DNA from: Bacillus chungangensis | GTDB taxonomy: Bacteria > Bacillota > Bacilli > Bacillales > Bacillaceae_C | Assembly (NCBI RefSeq): GCF_030812995.1 | Contig: NZ_JAUSTT010000007.1 | Coordinates: 62,001-126,000, forward strand | Reading direction: 5' to 3' | Length of the DNA: 64,000 nt | Shown here: positions 1 to 7,449 of the stretch, in pieces | Position numbering within the stretch: the stretch's first letter is position 1 | Layout: each line of letters begins with the position of its first letter | Notes under the pieces: model-generated | Database searches by the model: none | What the model was told of the DNA's origin: nothing | Seen by the model: only the letters and a program-made list of their open reading frames with translations | Made by a program: the position numbers and the translations under genes

Positions 1-282
1 GTAAATGTATTAGCAGAAGAGCAGCAACAATACTCAATGATATTTGCTGGGCAGTTAAAGGAGCATGAGAAGGTAAGTTTTGCGAGACTGAATGGGCTGC
101 CGGTTCTTCAAGATGCATTATTAACGCTTGCTTGCCAAGTGTATGCGGAATATGAAGCAGGAGATCATATTTTGTTTGTTGGCAAAGTAGATGAATTACA
201 AATGAGAGAAGGCGATCCACTGCTATTTTATTGTGGAAAGTACCGGAGCATCAAAGATTGGGAGGAGCAGCTATTAGTCTAA
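1..282 (+). CDS. Flavin reductase, C-terminal part (5' end outside window)
   Basis: The reading frame is open from base 1 and ends at 282, so the N-terminus lies outside the window. The visible ~93 residues contain the IFAGQLKEHEKV, GLPVLQDALLTLACQV and GDHILFVGKVDEL stretches typical of the flavin reductase domain of two-component monooxygenases (PheA2/HpaC type). Such reductases supply reduced FAD to a phenol hydroxylase, which fits the catechol pathway genes just downstream. The oxygenase component, if present, would lie upstream of the window. The family is clear; the exact substrate of the partner is inferred from context. Confidence 0.8.
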   Translation, partial: VNVLAEEQQQYSMIFAGQLKEHEKVSFARLNGLPVLQDALLTLACQVYAEYEAGDHILFVGKVDELQMREGDPLLFYCGKYRSIKDWEEQLLV

Positions 283-437
283 GTTTCTCGATTAATGTAA
301 AAGTTCATACTTAGTGCAGAAAGCAAAGTGATGAAATCTGTAATTTCAGAAGTGATCATTTAAATGTAATCTATGAAACTATTCTAGAAGAACATACGAT
401 ATTACAAGAAATGGAAAAAGGGGAGGGGTGGTATTTC

Positions 438-872
438 ATGAAAATGATTGAAAAAAAAGCGATCTCCAATGCTCTGGCACTTGAAATGATCGAAGCAGCA
501 AGTAAAAAGGCGCAGGAGTTAAAGATTACCGTCAATATAGCCATTGTGGATGAAGGCGGGCATTTGACAGCTTTTTCACGAATGGATCATGCTGCCATCT
601 TAAGTATAAAGATTGCTCAGAATAAAGCTTACACTGCTGTTGCATTTGGGATACCAACTCATGAGTGGTATGGATTGATTAAAGAAAATGATGCATTAAA
701 AACAGGGATCGTGCATACAGATCGACTCGTTATTTTTGGCGGCGGATACCCAATCTATTGGAACGATTTTTTGGCTGGGGGTATAGGCGTCAGCGGCGGT
801 TCAGAGGAAGAAGATCAGCTTTGCTGTCAAGCAGCACTGCAAGTTTTACAATCTTATCAAATGAAGGGATGA
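438..872 (+). CDS. GlcG/HbpS-like heme-degrading-domain protein
   Basis: About 144 residues matching the GlcG/HbpS (DUF336) fold: an N-terminal helix with LALEMIEAASKKAQEL, then VNIAIVDEGGHLTAFSRMD, and the glycine-rich IFGGGYPIY and GGIGVSGGS segments. An ATG at 411 is in frame, but the GGGGAGGGG ribosome binding site at about 420-429 favours the start at 438. It ends 7 nt before the catechol 2,3-dioxygenase gene, so it is part of the operon. Family members bind small ligands or heme, and relatives often lie in aromatic or glycolate catabolic operons; the role here is not known. Confidence 0.8.
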   Translation: MKMIEKKAISNALALEMIEAASKKAQELKITVNIAIVDEGGHLTAFSRMDHAAILSIKIAQNKAYTAVAFGIPTHEWYGLIKENDALKTGIVHTDRLVIFGGGYPIYWNDFLAGGIGVSGGSEEEDQLCCQAALQVLQSYQMKG

Positions 873-879
873 AAAAGGC

Positions 880-1794
880 ATGAGCGGAATTATGCGAATT
901 GGGAGACTAGAGCTGCGGGTACTTGATTTAGAAGAATCTATCCATTATTACACAAATGTCATTGGTTTAGAGGAAACTGGCCGCGACAAAGATCGCATTT
1001 ATTTAAAAGCTTGGGATGAATATGATCATCATAGCATTATTCTTCAAAAATCTGATAGAGCTGGCATGGATCACATGGGTTTTAAAGTGGCGGACGTTTA
1101 TGCATTAGAAAAACTAGAAAAGAAAATCGAAGCATTTGGCTGTACGCTTACACGTATTACAGACCGAACCCGTTTAGCAGAAGGGCAAGCTGTTCGCTTC
1201 GAGATTCCAACAGGCCATAGTATGGAGCTTTATACAGAAATAGAACAGGTCGGCACTTCAACTGGTACGTTTAATCCCCATCCATGGCCGGATGGTTTGC
1301 GGGGAATAGCGCCTCACCGCCTCGATCATACGTTATTAACAGGCGATGATTTGGAAACGGTTACAAGATTCTTCAAAGAAGTACTCGGCTTTCACCAAAC
1401 CGAAAAAATTGTCACTGTTGATGGCGAAACGATGGTTGGCAGCTTTTTATCGGCCACTAACAAGGCGCACGATTTGGCTTTTGTAAAAGGTCCTGATAAC
1501 AAATTTCATCATGCGGGCTTCTTTGTCGACAATTGGTATGAAGTGTTAAAAGCCGCTGACATTTTATCAAAAAACAAAGTACAAGTAGAAGTAACCCCTA
1601 CTCGCCATGGGATTACAAGAGGACAAACCGTCTATTTCTTTGATCCGTCAGGGAACCGCAATGAAGCTTTTGCCAGCGGCTATTTATCCTATGCGGATTT
1701 CCCAACGATTACGTGGACAGAAGACAAAATTGGGACAGGAATTTTCTATCATCGCCGCGAAATGATCGAATCATTTTCCAAAGCGTTAACGTAA
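880..1794 (+). CDS. dmpB: Catechol 2,3-dioxygenase (extradiol, type I)
   Basis: A 304-residue two-domain vicinal-oxygen-chelate enzyme that cleaves catechol next to its hydroxyls to 2-hydroxymuconic semialdehyde. The N-terminal domain (about 1-125) lacks the metal ligands. The C-terminal domain carries the Fe(II) ligands: His in PHRLDHTLL, His in HHAGFFVD, and Glu in NRNEAF, followed by the conserved GY. Length is normal for the XylE/DmpB family. The gene sits 7 nt after the GlcG-like gene and 16 nt before the hydratase. The active-site iron of this family is easily oxidised; the ferredoxin at 7157 is the likely reactivator. Confidence 0.95.
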   Translation: MSGIMRIGRLELRVLDLEESIHYYTNVIGLEETGRDKDRIYLKAWDEYDHHSIILQKSDRAGMDHMGFKVADVYALEKLEKKIEAFGCTLTRITDRTRLAEGQAVRFEIPTGHSMELYTEIEQVGTSTGTFNPHPWPDGLRGIAPHRLDHTLLTGDDLETVTRFFKEVLGFHQTEKIVTVDGETMVGSFLSATNKAHDLAFVKGPDNKFHHAGFFVDNWYEVLKAADILSKNKVQVEVTPTRHGITRGQTVYFFDPSGNRNEAFASGYLSYADFPTITWTEDKIGTGIFYHRREMIESFSKALT

Positions 1795-1810
1795 GGTGGT
1801 GAATAAGTGA

Positions 1811-2599
1811 ATGGACTATCAAAGAATAGCAACGGCATTATTAGAGGCGGAGAAAAGCGGTGTTCCAATTGAACCGCTTACGAAGCAAAATCCTAATCTA
1901 ACAGCAGAGGATGCTTATCAAATTCAACTCGCTCAGGTAGCTCTAAAGGTGATGAAAGGTGCCAAGGTTGTTGGGAAGAAAATTGGCTTGACAAGTGCTG
2001 TTATGCAGGAAATGTTTCAAGTGAATGAACCAGATTATGGTCATTTGCTAGACGATATGATGTATGTAGATGGAGACACGCTTCCTTTAGATTCATTTAT
2101 CGAACCAAAGCTGGAATCAGAAATTGCTTTCGTTTTAAAGCAAGACTTGCGAGGTCCTGGGATTACAGCCGTAGATGTTGCTGCTGCAACAGACTACGTT
2201 GTACCAGCTTTTGAATTAATTGATAGCCGGATTGTTGACTGGAACATTAAGTTTGCAGATACCGTAGCAGATAATGGTTCCTCTGCAAGGGCAATCCTTG
2301 GCGGGCAGCCAACTCCATTAGCAGCGGTAGATCTTGCTCATATTGGGATGAATGTATGGAAGAATGGGAGACAAATTGATACGGCAGCGGGAGCAGCTGT
2401 AATGGGAAATCCACTACAAGCAGTCGTATGGTTGGCAAATGCGCTTGGAAACTTTGGAATTTCGTTAAATGCAGGAGAAATTGTACTGTCTGGTGCTTTG
2501 GCAAAAGCAGTGCCAGTTCAAGAAGGGGATGTATTTAGTGCTTCATTCGCTCATATTGGTTCTGTCAGTGTATCGTTCACAAAGGAGGAGATGAGCTAG
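1811..2599 (+). CDS. dmpE: 2-hydroxypenta-2,4-dienoate hydratase
   Basis: 262 residues of the fumarylacetoacetate hydrolase-related hydratase/decarboxylase family. It contains KKIGLTSAVMQEMFQVNEPDYG, the metal-binding EPKLESEIAF motif, and the VADNGSSARAILGG segment. It adds water to 2-hydroxypentadienoate to give 4-hydroxy-2-oxovalerate. It is a paralogue of the product of 4531-5319; this copy is assigned as hydratase because it precedes the dehydrogenase and aldolase, as in dmp/xyl operons. The stop TAG at 2597-2599 abuts the next ATG at 2600. Confidence 0.88.
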   Translation: MDYQRIATALLEAEKSGVPIEPLTKQNPNLTAEDAYQIQLAQVALKVMKGAKVVGKKIGLTSAVMQEMFQVNEPDYGHLLDDMMYVDGDTLPLDSFIEPKLESEIAFVLKQDLRGPGITAVDVAAATDYVVPAFELIDSRIVDWNIKFADTVADNGSSARAILGGQPTPLAAVDLAHIGMNVWKNGRQIDTAAGAAVMGNPLQAVVWLANALGNFGISLNAGEIVLSGALAKAVPVQEGDVFSASFAHIGSVSVSFTKEEMS

Positions 2600-3484
2600 A
2601 TGAAGAAAGTCAAAGCGGCCATTATAGGATCTGGAAATATTGGAACTGATTTAATGTATAAGCTGGAACGAAGCAAATATCTTGAAATGTCGGCTATGAT
2701 TGGGATTGATCCTGATTCAGAAGGATTAAAGAGAGCCTTTGAACGAGAATACGAAACCATTGATTGCGGAATAGAAGGCTTTTTAAAAAAGCCGTATCTT
2801 GCTGACATTGTATTCGATGCTACGACGGCAAAAGCGCATGCAGAGCACAATCACCTCTTACAAAAAATTGGAAAAAAAGTGATTGATTTAACGCCAGCCG
2901 CAATCGGGCCATTTGCAGTTCCTGCTGCCAACCTGCAAGCACATTTAGATGAAAAAAATGTCAACATGATTACTTGCGGCGGACAAGCAACGATTCCAAT
3001 TGTCCACGCGATTAGTAAAGTGGCCGCGGTTGAATATGCAGAAATTGTTGCTACTGTCGCCAGTAAAAGTGCAGGGCCGGGAACGAGGGCGAATATTGAT
3101 GAGTTTACAAGAACGACAGCTCGGGGAATTGAAGTAATTGGCGGTGCCAAAAAAGGAAAAGCGATTATTATTTTGAATCCTGCTGAACCACCTATCATGA
3201 TGAGAAATACGATTCATGCCCTTGTTGCTAAAGAAGGAAAAGAGGCGGAAATAATAGCATCGATTCAAGAGACAGTGAAAGCCGTTCAGGCATATGTGCC
3301 AGGCTATCGATTGCGAGGAGTGCCGCTTTTTGATGGCAAACGATTATCTGTTTTTATTGAAGTAGAAGGAGCGGGCGATTTTTTCCCTGCTTATTCAGGG
3401 AACCTTGATATTATGACGGCTGCTGCAGTGAAGGTCGGTGAGGAATTCGCTAAGAAGCAATTCGCCATTTTACAAAATCAATAA
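2600..3484 (+). CDS. dmpF: Acetaldehyde dehydrogenase (acylating)
   Basis: 294 residues. The N-terminal NAD-binding site is [16 protein letters not shown], and the catalytic cysteine lies in [11 protein letters not shown]. It oxidises acetaldehyde to acetyl-CoA and works as a complex with the aldolase encoded next (14 nt downstream), which channels the volatile aldehyde. Length and motif order match DmpF/MhpF. The start directly follows the dmpE stop, with the ribosome binding site GGAGGAG inside the end of dmpE, so translation is probably coupled. Confidence 0.93.
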   Translation: MKKVKAAIIGSGNIGTDLMYKLERSKYLEMSAMIGIDPDSEGLKRAFEREYETIDCGIEGFLKKPYLADIVFDATTAKAHAEHNHLLQKIGKKVIDLTPAAIGPFAVPAANLQAHLDEKNVNMITCGGQATIPIVHAISKVAAVEYAEIVATVASKSAGPGTRANIDEFTRTTARGIEVIGGAKKGKAIIILNPAEPPIMMRNTIHALVAKEGKEAEIIASIQETVKAVQAYVPGYRLRGVPLFDGKRLSVFIEVEGAGDFFPAYSGNLDIMTAAAVKVGEEFAKKQFAILQNQ

Positions 3485-3498
3485 AGGAGGGACGCGAG

Positions 3499-4509
3499 AT
3501 GACAGCAAAAAAAGCTGCTTTAACAATAGTTGATGTGACGCTCAGGGATGGCAGCCATGCGATGAAGCATGCTTTTACAGAGGAACAAATCCGCGATACA
3601 GCAAGGGGATTGGATGAGGCGGGAGTGCCATACTTTGAAGTGTCGCATGGCGATGGTCTCGGTGGTTCTTCCTTGCAATACGGGTTTTCGGCTATAGATG
3701 AATTGAAGTTAATCGCAGCTGCGAAAGAGGTTTGCCAGCAAGCGAAAATATCCGTCTTGCTGCTGCCAGGCATTGGGGTAAAAGAAGATTTAGAAGCAGC
3801 AGTAACGGCAGGTGCCGAAATGGTGAGAGTGGCAACTCATGTAACAGAGGCAGATGTCTCCAAACAGCATATTGAGCTGGGCAGGAAGCTTGGCTTGAAA
3901 ACAGTCGGGTTTTTGATGATGGCACATATGGCGCCAACAGCAAAGCTCGTTGAGCAGGCAAAGTTGTTTGAGGAGTATGGCGCTGAAATTGTGTATGCAG
4001 TTGATTCTGCTGGAGCGTTGCTGCCGTATGAAGTGACGGAGAAAATTGGCGCTTTGCGTCAGTCATTGTCCATTGAAATTGGTTTCCATGGCCATAACAA
4101 TTTGTCATTAGCCCTTGCGAATACGCTAGCGGCAATTGATGCAGGAGCTTCGTACATTGACGGCAGTCTTCGTTGTTTAGGAGCAGGAAGCGGGAATACA
4201 CAGACAGAAGTAATGGCAGCAGTGTTAGATCGTTTAGGTTATGAGACGGGTGTTGATTTATACAAAATCATGGATGTTGCCAATAACGTGGTAGCCCCTT
4301 ATATGCCGCGGCCGCAGGAAATCACTGGCGGTAGTTTAATTTTAGGCTATTCTGGCGTGTACTCCAGTTTTCTTTTACATGCGGGTGCAGCAGCAAAACG
4401 TTTTCAAGTGGACGAAAGAGATATTTTAATTGAGCTCGGTAGGCGGAAAGCGGTTGGAGGACAGGAAGACTTAATTATGGAAGTTGCAGCAGAAATTGCT
4501 CGCAGCTAG
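3499..4509 (+). CDS. dmpG: 4-hydroxy-2-oxovalerate aldolase
   Basis: 336 residues of the HMG-CoA-lyase-like TIM-barrel aldolases. The N-terminal VTLRDGSHAMKHAF holds the Arg-Asp metal/substrate pair, and GFHGHNNLSLA holds the two metal-binding histidines. It splits 4-hydroxy-2-oxovalerate into pyruvate and acetaldehyde. The C-terminal ~50 residues form the domain that contacts the acylating dehydrogenase. A GGAGG site precedes the ATG. It lies in the operon between dmpF and the decarboxylase. Confidence 0.94.
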   Translation: MTAKKAALTIVDVTLRDGSHAMKHAFTEEQIRDTARGLDEAGVPYFEVSHGDGLGGSSLQYGFSAIDELKLIAAAKEVCQQAKISVLLLPGIGVKEDLEAAVTAGAEMVRVATHVTEADVSKQHIELGRKLGLKTVGFLMMAHMAPTAKLVEQAKLFEEYGAEIVYAVDSAGALLPYEVTEKIGALRQSLSIEIGFHGHNNLSLALANTLAAIDAGASYIDGSLRCLGAGSGNTQTEVMAAVLDRLGYETGVDLYKIMDVANNVVAPYMPRPQEITGGSLILGYSGVYSSFLLHAGAAAKRFQVDERDILIELGRRKAVGGQEDLIMEVAAEIARS

Positions 4510-4530
4510 TAGAAAGATGGAGGGAAAGCA

Positions 4531-5319
4531 TTGAAAAAGACAGCACTGATAGAAAAAGTAGCAACAGCACTTTTTGAGGCGGAAAGCACAGGAACGGAAG
4601 TAGATAAATTTACTGCCGCATATTCCGAGCTGGATGCAGAGCTTGGCTATCAAATATCTGAACGCCTCATAGAAATAAAATGTGAAACAGGGCAAACAAG
4701 AATTGTCGGTCGTAAATTAGGGTTAACAAGCGAAGCAAAAATGAAGCAAATGAATGTAGATGAGCCATGTTATGGAACGTTGCTCGCTAATATGGCTTGT
4801 ACTGAAAATGAACCAATTTCATTAGCTAACCTCATTCATCCAAAAATTGAGCCAGAAATTGCATTTATTTTTAATCGCTCCTTGGAGGGGTCGCATATTA
4901 CGGTTCCGCAAGTATTAGAGGCTGCTAGCTATATTGCGCCTGCTTTGGAAATAATCGATAGCAGATATCGACATTTTTCATTTACATTGCCGGATGTGAT
5001 TGCTGACAATGCTTCTTCCTCGCGTTATATCATCGGAGATCAATTTTTTAAGCCAACTGAATTTAATTTGGCGCTGATGGGGATGGTGTTCAAAAAGAAC
5101 GGAAAGATCGTATCAACTGGTACAGGGGCAGCCGTAATGGGGCATCCTGCCCGTGCAATTGCGTGGCTAGCAAATAAACTTAGTCAATCCGGAAAAACGA
5201 TCCAAGCAGGTGATGTTGTGCTTAGTGGTGCTTTGGCAGGTGCAATAGACATTCAGCCGAACGATCACGTTTCTGTTAGCTTTGACGGAATTGGCAGTGT
5301 TTCTGCATCATTTTGTTGA
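4531..5319 (+). CDS. dmpH: 4-oxalocrotonate decarboxylase
   Basis: 262 residues, paralogous to the hydratase at 1811, with RKLGLTSEAKMKQMNVDEPCYG, the metal motif HPKIEPEIAF and the DNASSSRYIIG segment. It decarboxylates 2-oxo-hex-3-ene-dioate to 2-hydroxypentadienoate. The start is a TTG preceded by GGAGGG at about 4519-4524. The assignment to decarboxylase rather than hydratase rests on its place next to the tautomerase and semialdehyde dehydrogenase, and the two could be swapped. Confidence 0.85.
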   Translation: MKKTALIEKVATALFEAESTGTEVDKFTAAYSELDAELGYQISERLIEIKCETGQTRIVGRKLGLTSEAKMKQMNVDEPCYGTLLANMACTENEPISLANLIHPKIEPEIAFIFNRSLEGSHITVPQVLEAASYIAPALEIIDSRYRHFSFTLPDVIADNASSSRYIIGDQFFKPTEFNLALMGMVFKKNGKIVSTGTGAAVMGHPARAIAWLANKLSQSGKTIQAGDVVLSGALAGAIDIQPNDHVSVSFDGIGSVSASFC

Positions 5320-5352
5320 TAAAAGCAGATACAACAGCAAAGGAGTTTTGAT

Positions 5353-5592
5353 ATGCCGATCATTCAAATTCATATGATGGAAGGCCGCCCAGCCGACAAA
5401 AAAGAGCGATTGATTCAGGAAGTGTCGCAGACAGTTTCTGAAGTGCTCGAAGCGCCATTGGAAACAGTTCGTGTGCTTATTAATGAAATGCCGACTGAAC
5501 ATTGGGGAATTGCTGGACAGTCGGTTAGAAAACGTCGAGAAAAGAAAGAGGAGGCGATTCCAAGTGAAGCAAACTTTAACAAAGGTACGTGA
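5353..5592 (+). CDS. dmpI: 4-oxalocrotonate tautomerase
   Basis: 79 residues starting Met-Pro-Ile-Ile-Gln-Ile-His. Pro-2, exposed when the Met is removed, is the catalytic base of this family. The core LIQEVSQTVSEVLEAPLETV and RVLINEMPTEHWGIAG are typical. It converts the enol 2-hydroxymuconate into the keto form. The C-terminal 15 or so charged residues extend beyond the usual ~62 residues, and the gene overlaps the next one by 29 nt. Confidence 0.92.
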   Translation: MPIIQIHMMEGRPADKKERLIQEVSQTVSEVLEAPLETVRVLINEMPTEHWGIAGQSVRKRREKKEEAIPSEANFNKGT

Positions 5593-7039
5593 AATTAAAT
5601 TATTCATCAACGGAGAATATGTAGAATCAAGTGAAAATAAAACGTTCACTGTTAAAAATCCTGCAACACAGGAAGTGATTGCAACGGTACACGAAGCAAC
5701 AAAGGCAGATGTCGATCGTGCTTGCCGTGCTGCCCGCGCAGCGTTTGAAAGCGGACCTTGGCGAATGATGCCGGTAAGTGAACGAAGTGCAAAGATTCGT
5801 AGAATGGCAGAGATAATGATGGAACGTCGCGAAGAGATTGCAAGAATGGAAGCATTAGATGTAGGGAAGCCCTACCCAATCGCCTATGAGCGAGAAATTC
5901 CTCGGGCGGCGTATAATTTAACCTTTTTTGCTGATTTTATGGAGCAGCAGGGAGGGGAAACGTTCCCAATGGATGAAGAATACCTTAATTATACTAGATA
6001 TGAACCAGTTGGAGTCGCTGCTTTAATTACTCCTTGGAATTTGCCGCTTATGCTGACTACTTGGAAGCTTGGCCCTTGTTTGGCAGCTGGCAACACAGCA
6101 GTTATTAAACCCGCAGAACATACACCGATGACTGTGTCTTTACTTGGCGAAATTGCGAAGGAAGCTGGGATTCCAGACGGTGTTGTGAATGTCATTCAAG
6201 GCTTTGGAGCAAACTCCGCTGGTGCATATATGACGACGCATCCAGATGTAGACATGGTCTCCTTTACAGGCGAGACAACGACTGGAAAAACGATTATGAA
6301 AAGTGCAGCAGATTCATTAAAACGAGTATCGTTTGAGCTTGGCGGGAAGGCAGCCAACATTGTTTTTGAAGATGCGAACCTTGAAAAAGCAGTTCCAACG
6401 TCAATTACTGCCGCCTTTATGAACTCTGGCCAAGTTTGTTTAGCTGGATCACGCATTTTAGTTCAAAGGAGTATTTTAGATGCTTTCGTTGAAAAGTTTA
6501 AAGAAGCTGCTAATGCGTTAAAGGTTGGTGATCCCCAAGATAGCAAAACGAATATGGGACCGCTTGTAAGCGATGAACATTATCAAAAAGTGAGCAGTTA
6601 TCTTGAGATTGCAAAAGAAGAAGGAGCAACGCTTGTTGCCGGCGGGAAAAGGCCTGAGCTGCCAGGTTATTTGAAAGATGGCTATTATTTAGAGCCTACG
6701 ATCTATGTACAAGAAAATCCACAAGCAAGAATTTGTCAAGAGGAAATTTTCGGGCCTGTTGTAACGATCATTCCTTTTGATACTGAAGAAGAAGCTTTAG
6801 AGATTGCCAATGATACGGAATATGGTTTAAATGCTGTAGTTTGGACAGATAATTTACAGCGGGCACACCGAATTTCTCATCACGTAAGGGCAGGTACAAT
6901 CTGGGTCAACTGCTGGTTTGTTCGTGACCTGCGTGCACCATTTGGCGGGATGAAAAAGAGCGGAATTGGCAGAGAAGGAGGAAAATTCAGCTTAGAGTTT
7001 TTCACAGAGTCTAAAAATATTTGTATTGCATTGAAATAA
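5564..7039 (+). CDS. dmpC: 2-hydroxymuconic semialdehyde dehydrogenase
   Basis: About 491 residues of the aldehyde dehydrogenase superfamily. The catalytic Cys is in NSGQVCLAGSR, the general-base Glu is in SFELGGKAANIV, and the cofactor region includes ITPWNLPLML and FTGETTTG. It oxidises the ring-cleavage product to 2-hydroxymuconate using NAD. A longer frame is open from 5471, but the GTG at 5564 has a GAGGAGG site about 10 nt upstream and aligns with the family N-terminus, so it is preferred. It overlaps dmpI by 29 nt. Confidence 0.92.
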   Translation: MKQTLTKVREIKLFINGEYVESSENKTFTVKNPATQEVIATVHEATKADVDRACRAARAAFESGPWRMMPVSERSAKIRRMAEIMMERREEIARMEALDVGKPYPIAYEREIPRAAYNLTFFADFMEQQGGETFPMDEEYLNYTRYEPVGVAALITPWNLPLMLTTWKLGPCLAAGNTAVIKPAEHTPMTVSLLGEIAKEAGIPDGVVNVIQGFGANSAGAYMTTHPDVDMVSFTGETTTGKTIMKSAADSLKRVSFELGGKAANIVFEDANLEKAVPTSITAAFMNSGQVCLAGSRILVQRSILDAFVEKFKEAANALKVGDPQDSKTNMGPLVSDEHYQKVSSYLEIAKEEGATLVAGGKRPELPGYLKDGYYLEPTIYVQENPQARICQEEIFGPVVTIIPFDTEEEALEIANDTEYGLNAVVWTDNLQRAHRISHHVRAGTIWVNCWFVRDLRAPFGGMKKSGIGREGGKFSLEFFTESKNICIALK

Positions 7040-7048
7040 TGAAACAGA

Positions 7049-7122
7049 GAGAGACTGTATAGCAATGAGTATAAAACTGGGAGGAAATGCATTTCCGACT
7101 TGCTCATCTTGATACAGTCTTC
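7049..7122 (+). other. Long imperfect intra-operon hairpin
   Basis: AGACTGTAT at about 7052-7060 pairs with ATACAGTCT at about 7112-7120. Further pairing lies inside, with a perfect palindrome GGAAATGCATTTCC at 7083-7096 near the centre. The downstream run TTCTTTC is a weak T tract. It separates the enzyme genes from the ferredoxin and regulator genes, so it may be a partial terminator or mRNA processing/stability site. Confidence 0.55.
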
Positions 7123-7156
7123 TTTCATCTATTTCTTTTAGAGGAGGAATGGAAGG

Positions 7157-7426
7157 ATGTATCAAATTTCCTTTAGAAATGAGTCATTTACATGCAAAGA
7201 GGATGAGAGTATATTAGGAGCAGCGCGAAAAAAAGCAGTACAAATTCCTTATGGCTGTGCAAATGGCGGCTGTGGAATGTGTAAAATGCGAGTAGTACAG
7301 GGGGAATATAAAATTGGCAGATGTTCCAAAGGTGCGCTCGCTGATGAAGAAAGAGTAAATAAGTATGTACTTACTTGCAAAACGTATCCATTAAGCGATC
7401 TACAATTAAAATTGATAGAAAATTGA
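7157..7426 (+). CDS. dmpQ: XylT-like [2Fe-2S] ferredoxin
   Basis: 89 residues with the plant-type cluster motif: Cys in YGCANGGCGMC (CX4CX2C) and the fourth Cys in VLTCKTYP. XylT/NahT/DmpQ ferredoxins re-reduce the inactivated ferric iron of catechol 2,3-dioxygenase. Presence in the same operon as dmpB supports that role here. A GGAGG site (7143-7147) precedes the ATG. The regulator gene follows after 23 nt. Confidence 0.88.
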   Translation: MYQISFRNESFTCKEDESILGAARKKAVQIPYGCANGGCGMCKMRVVQGEYKIGRCSKGALADEERVNKYVLTCKTYPLSDLQLKLIEN

Positions 7427-7449
7427 GAATATAAAGGTGTGAATGATGA

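Noticed and set aside
305-400. Small inverted repeat GAAAT/ATTTC upstream of the GlcG-like gene as an operator
   Set aside because: Only 5-6 bp arms in AT-rich DNA; the operon continues from upstream, so a separate promoter here is not supported.
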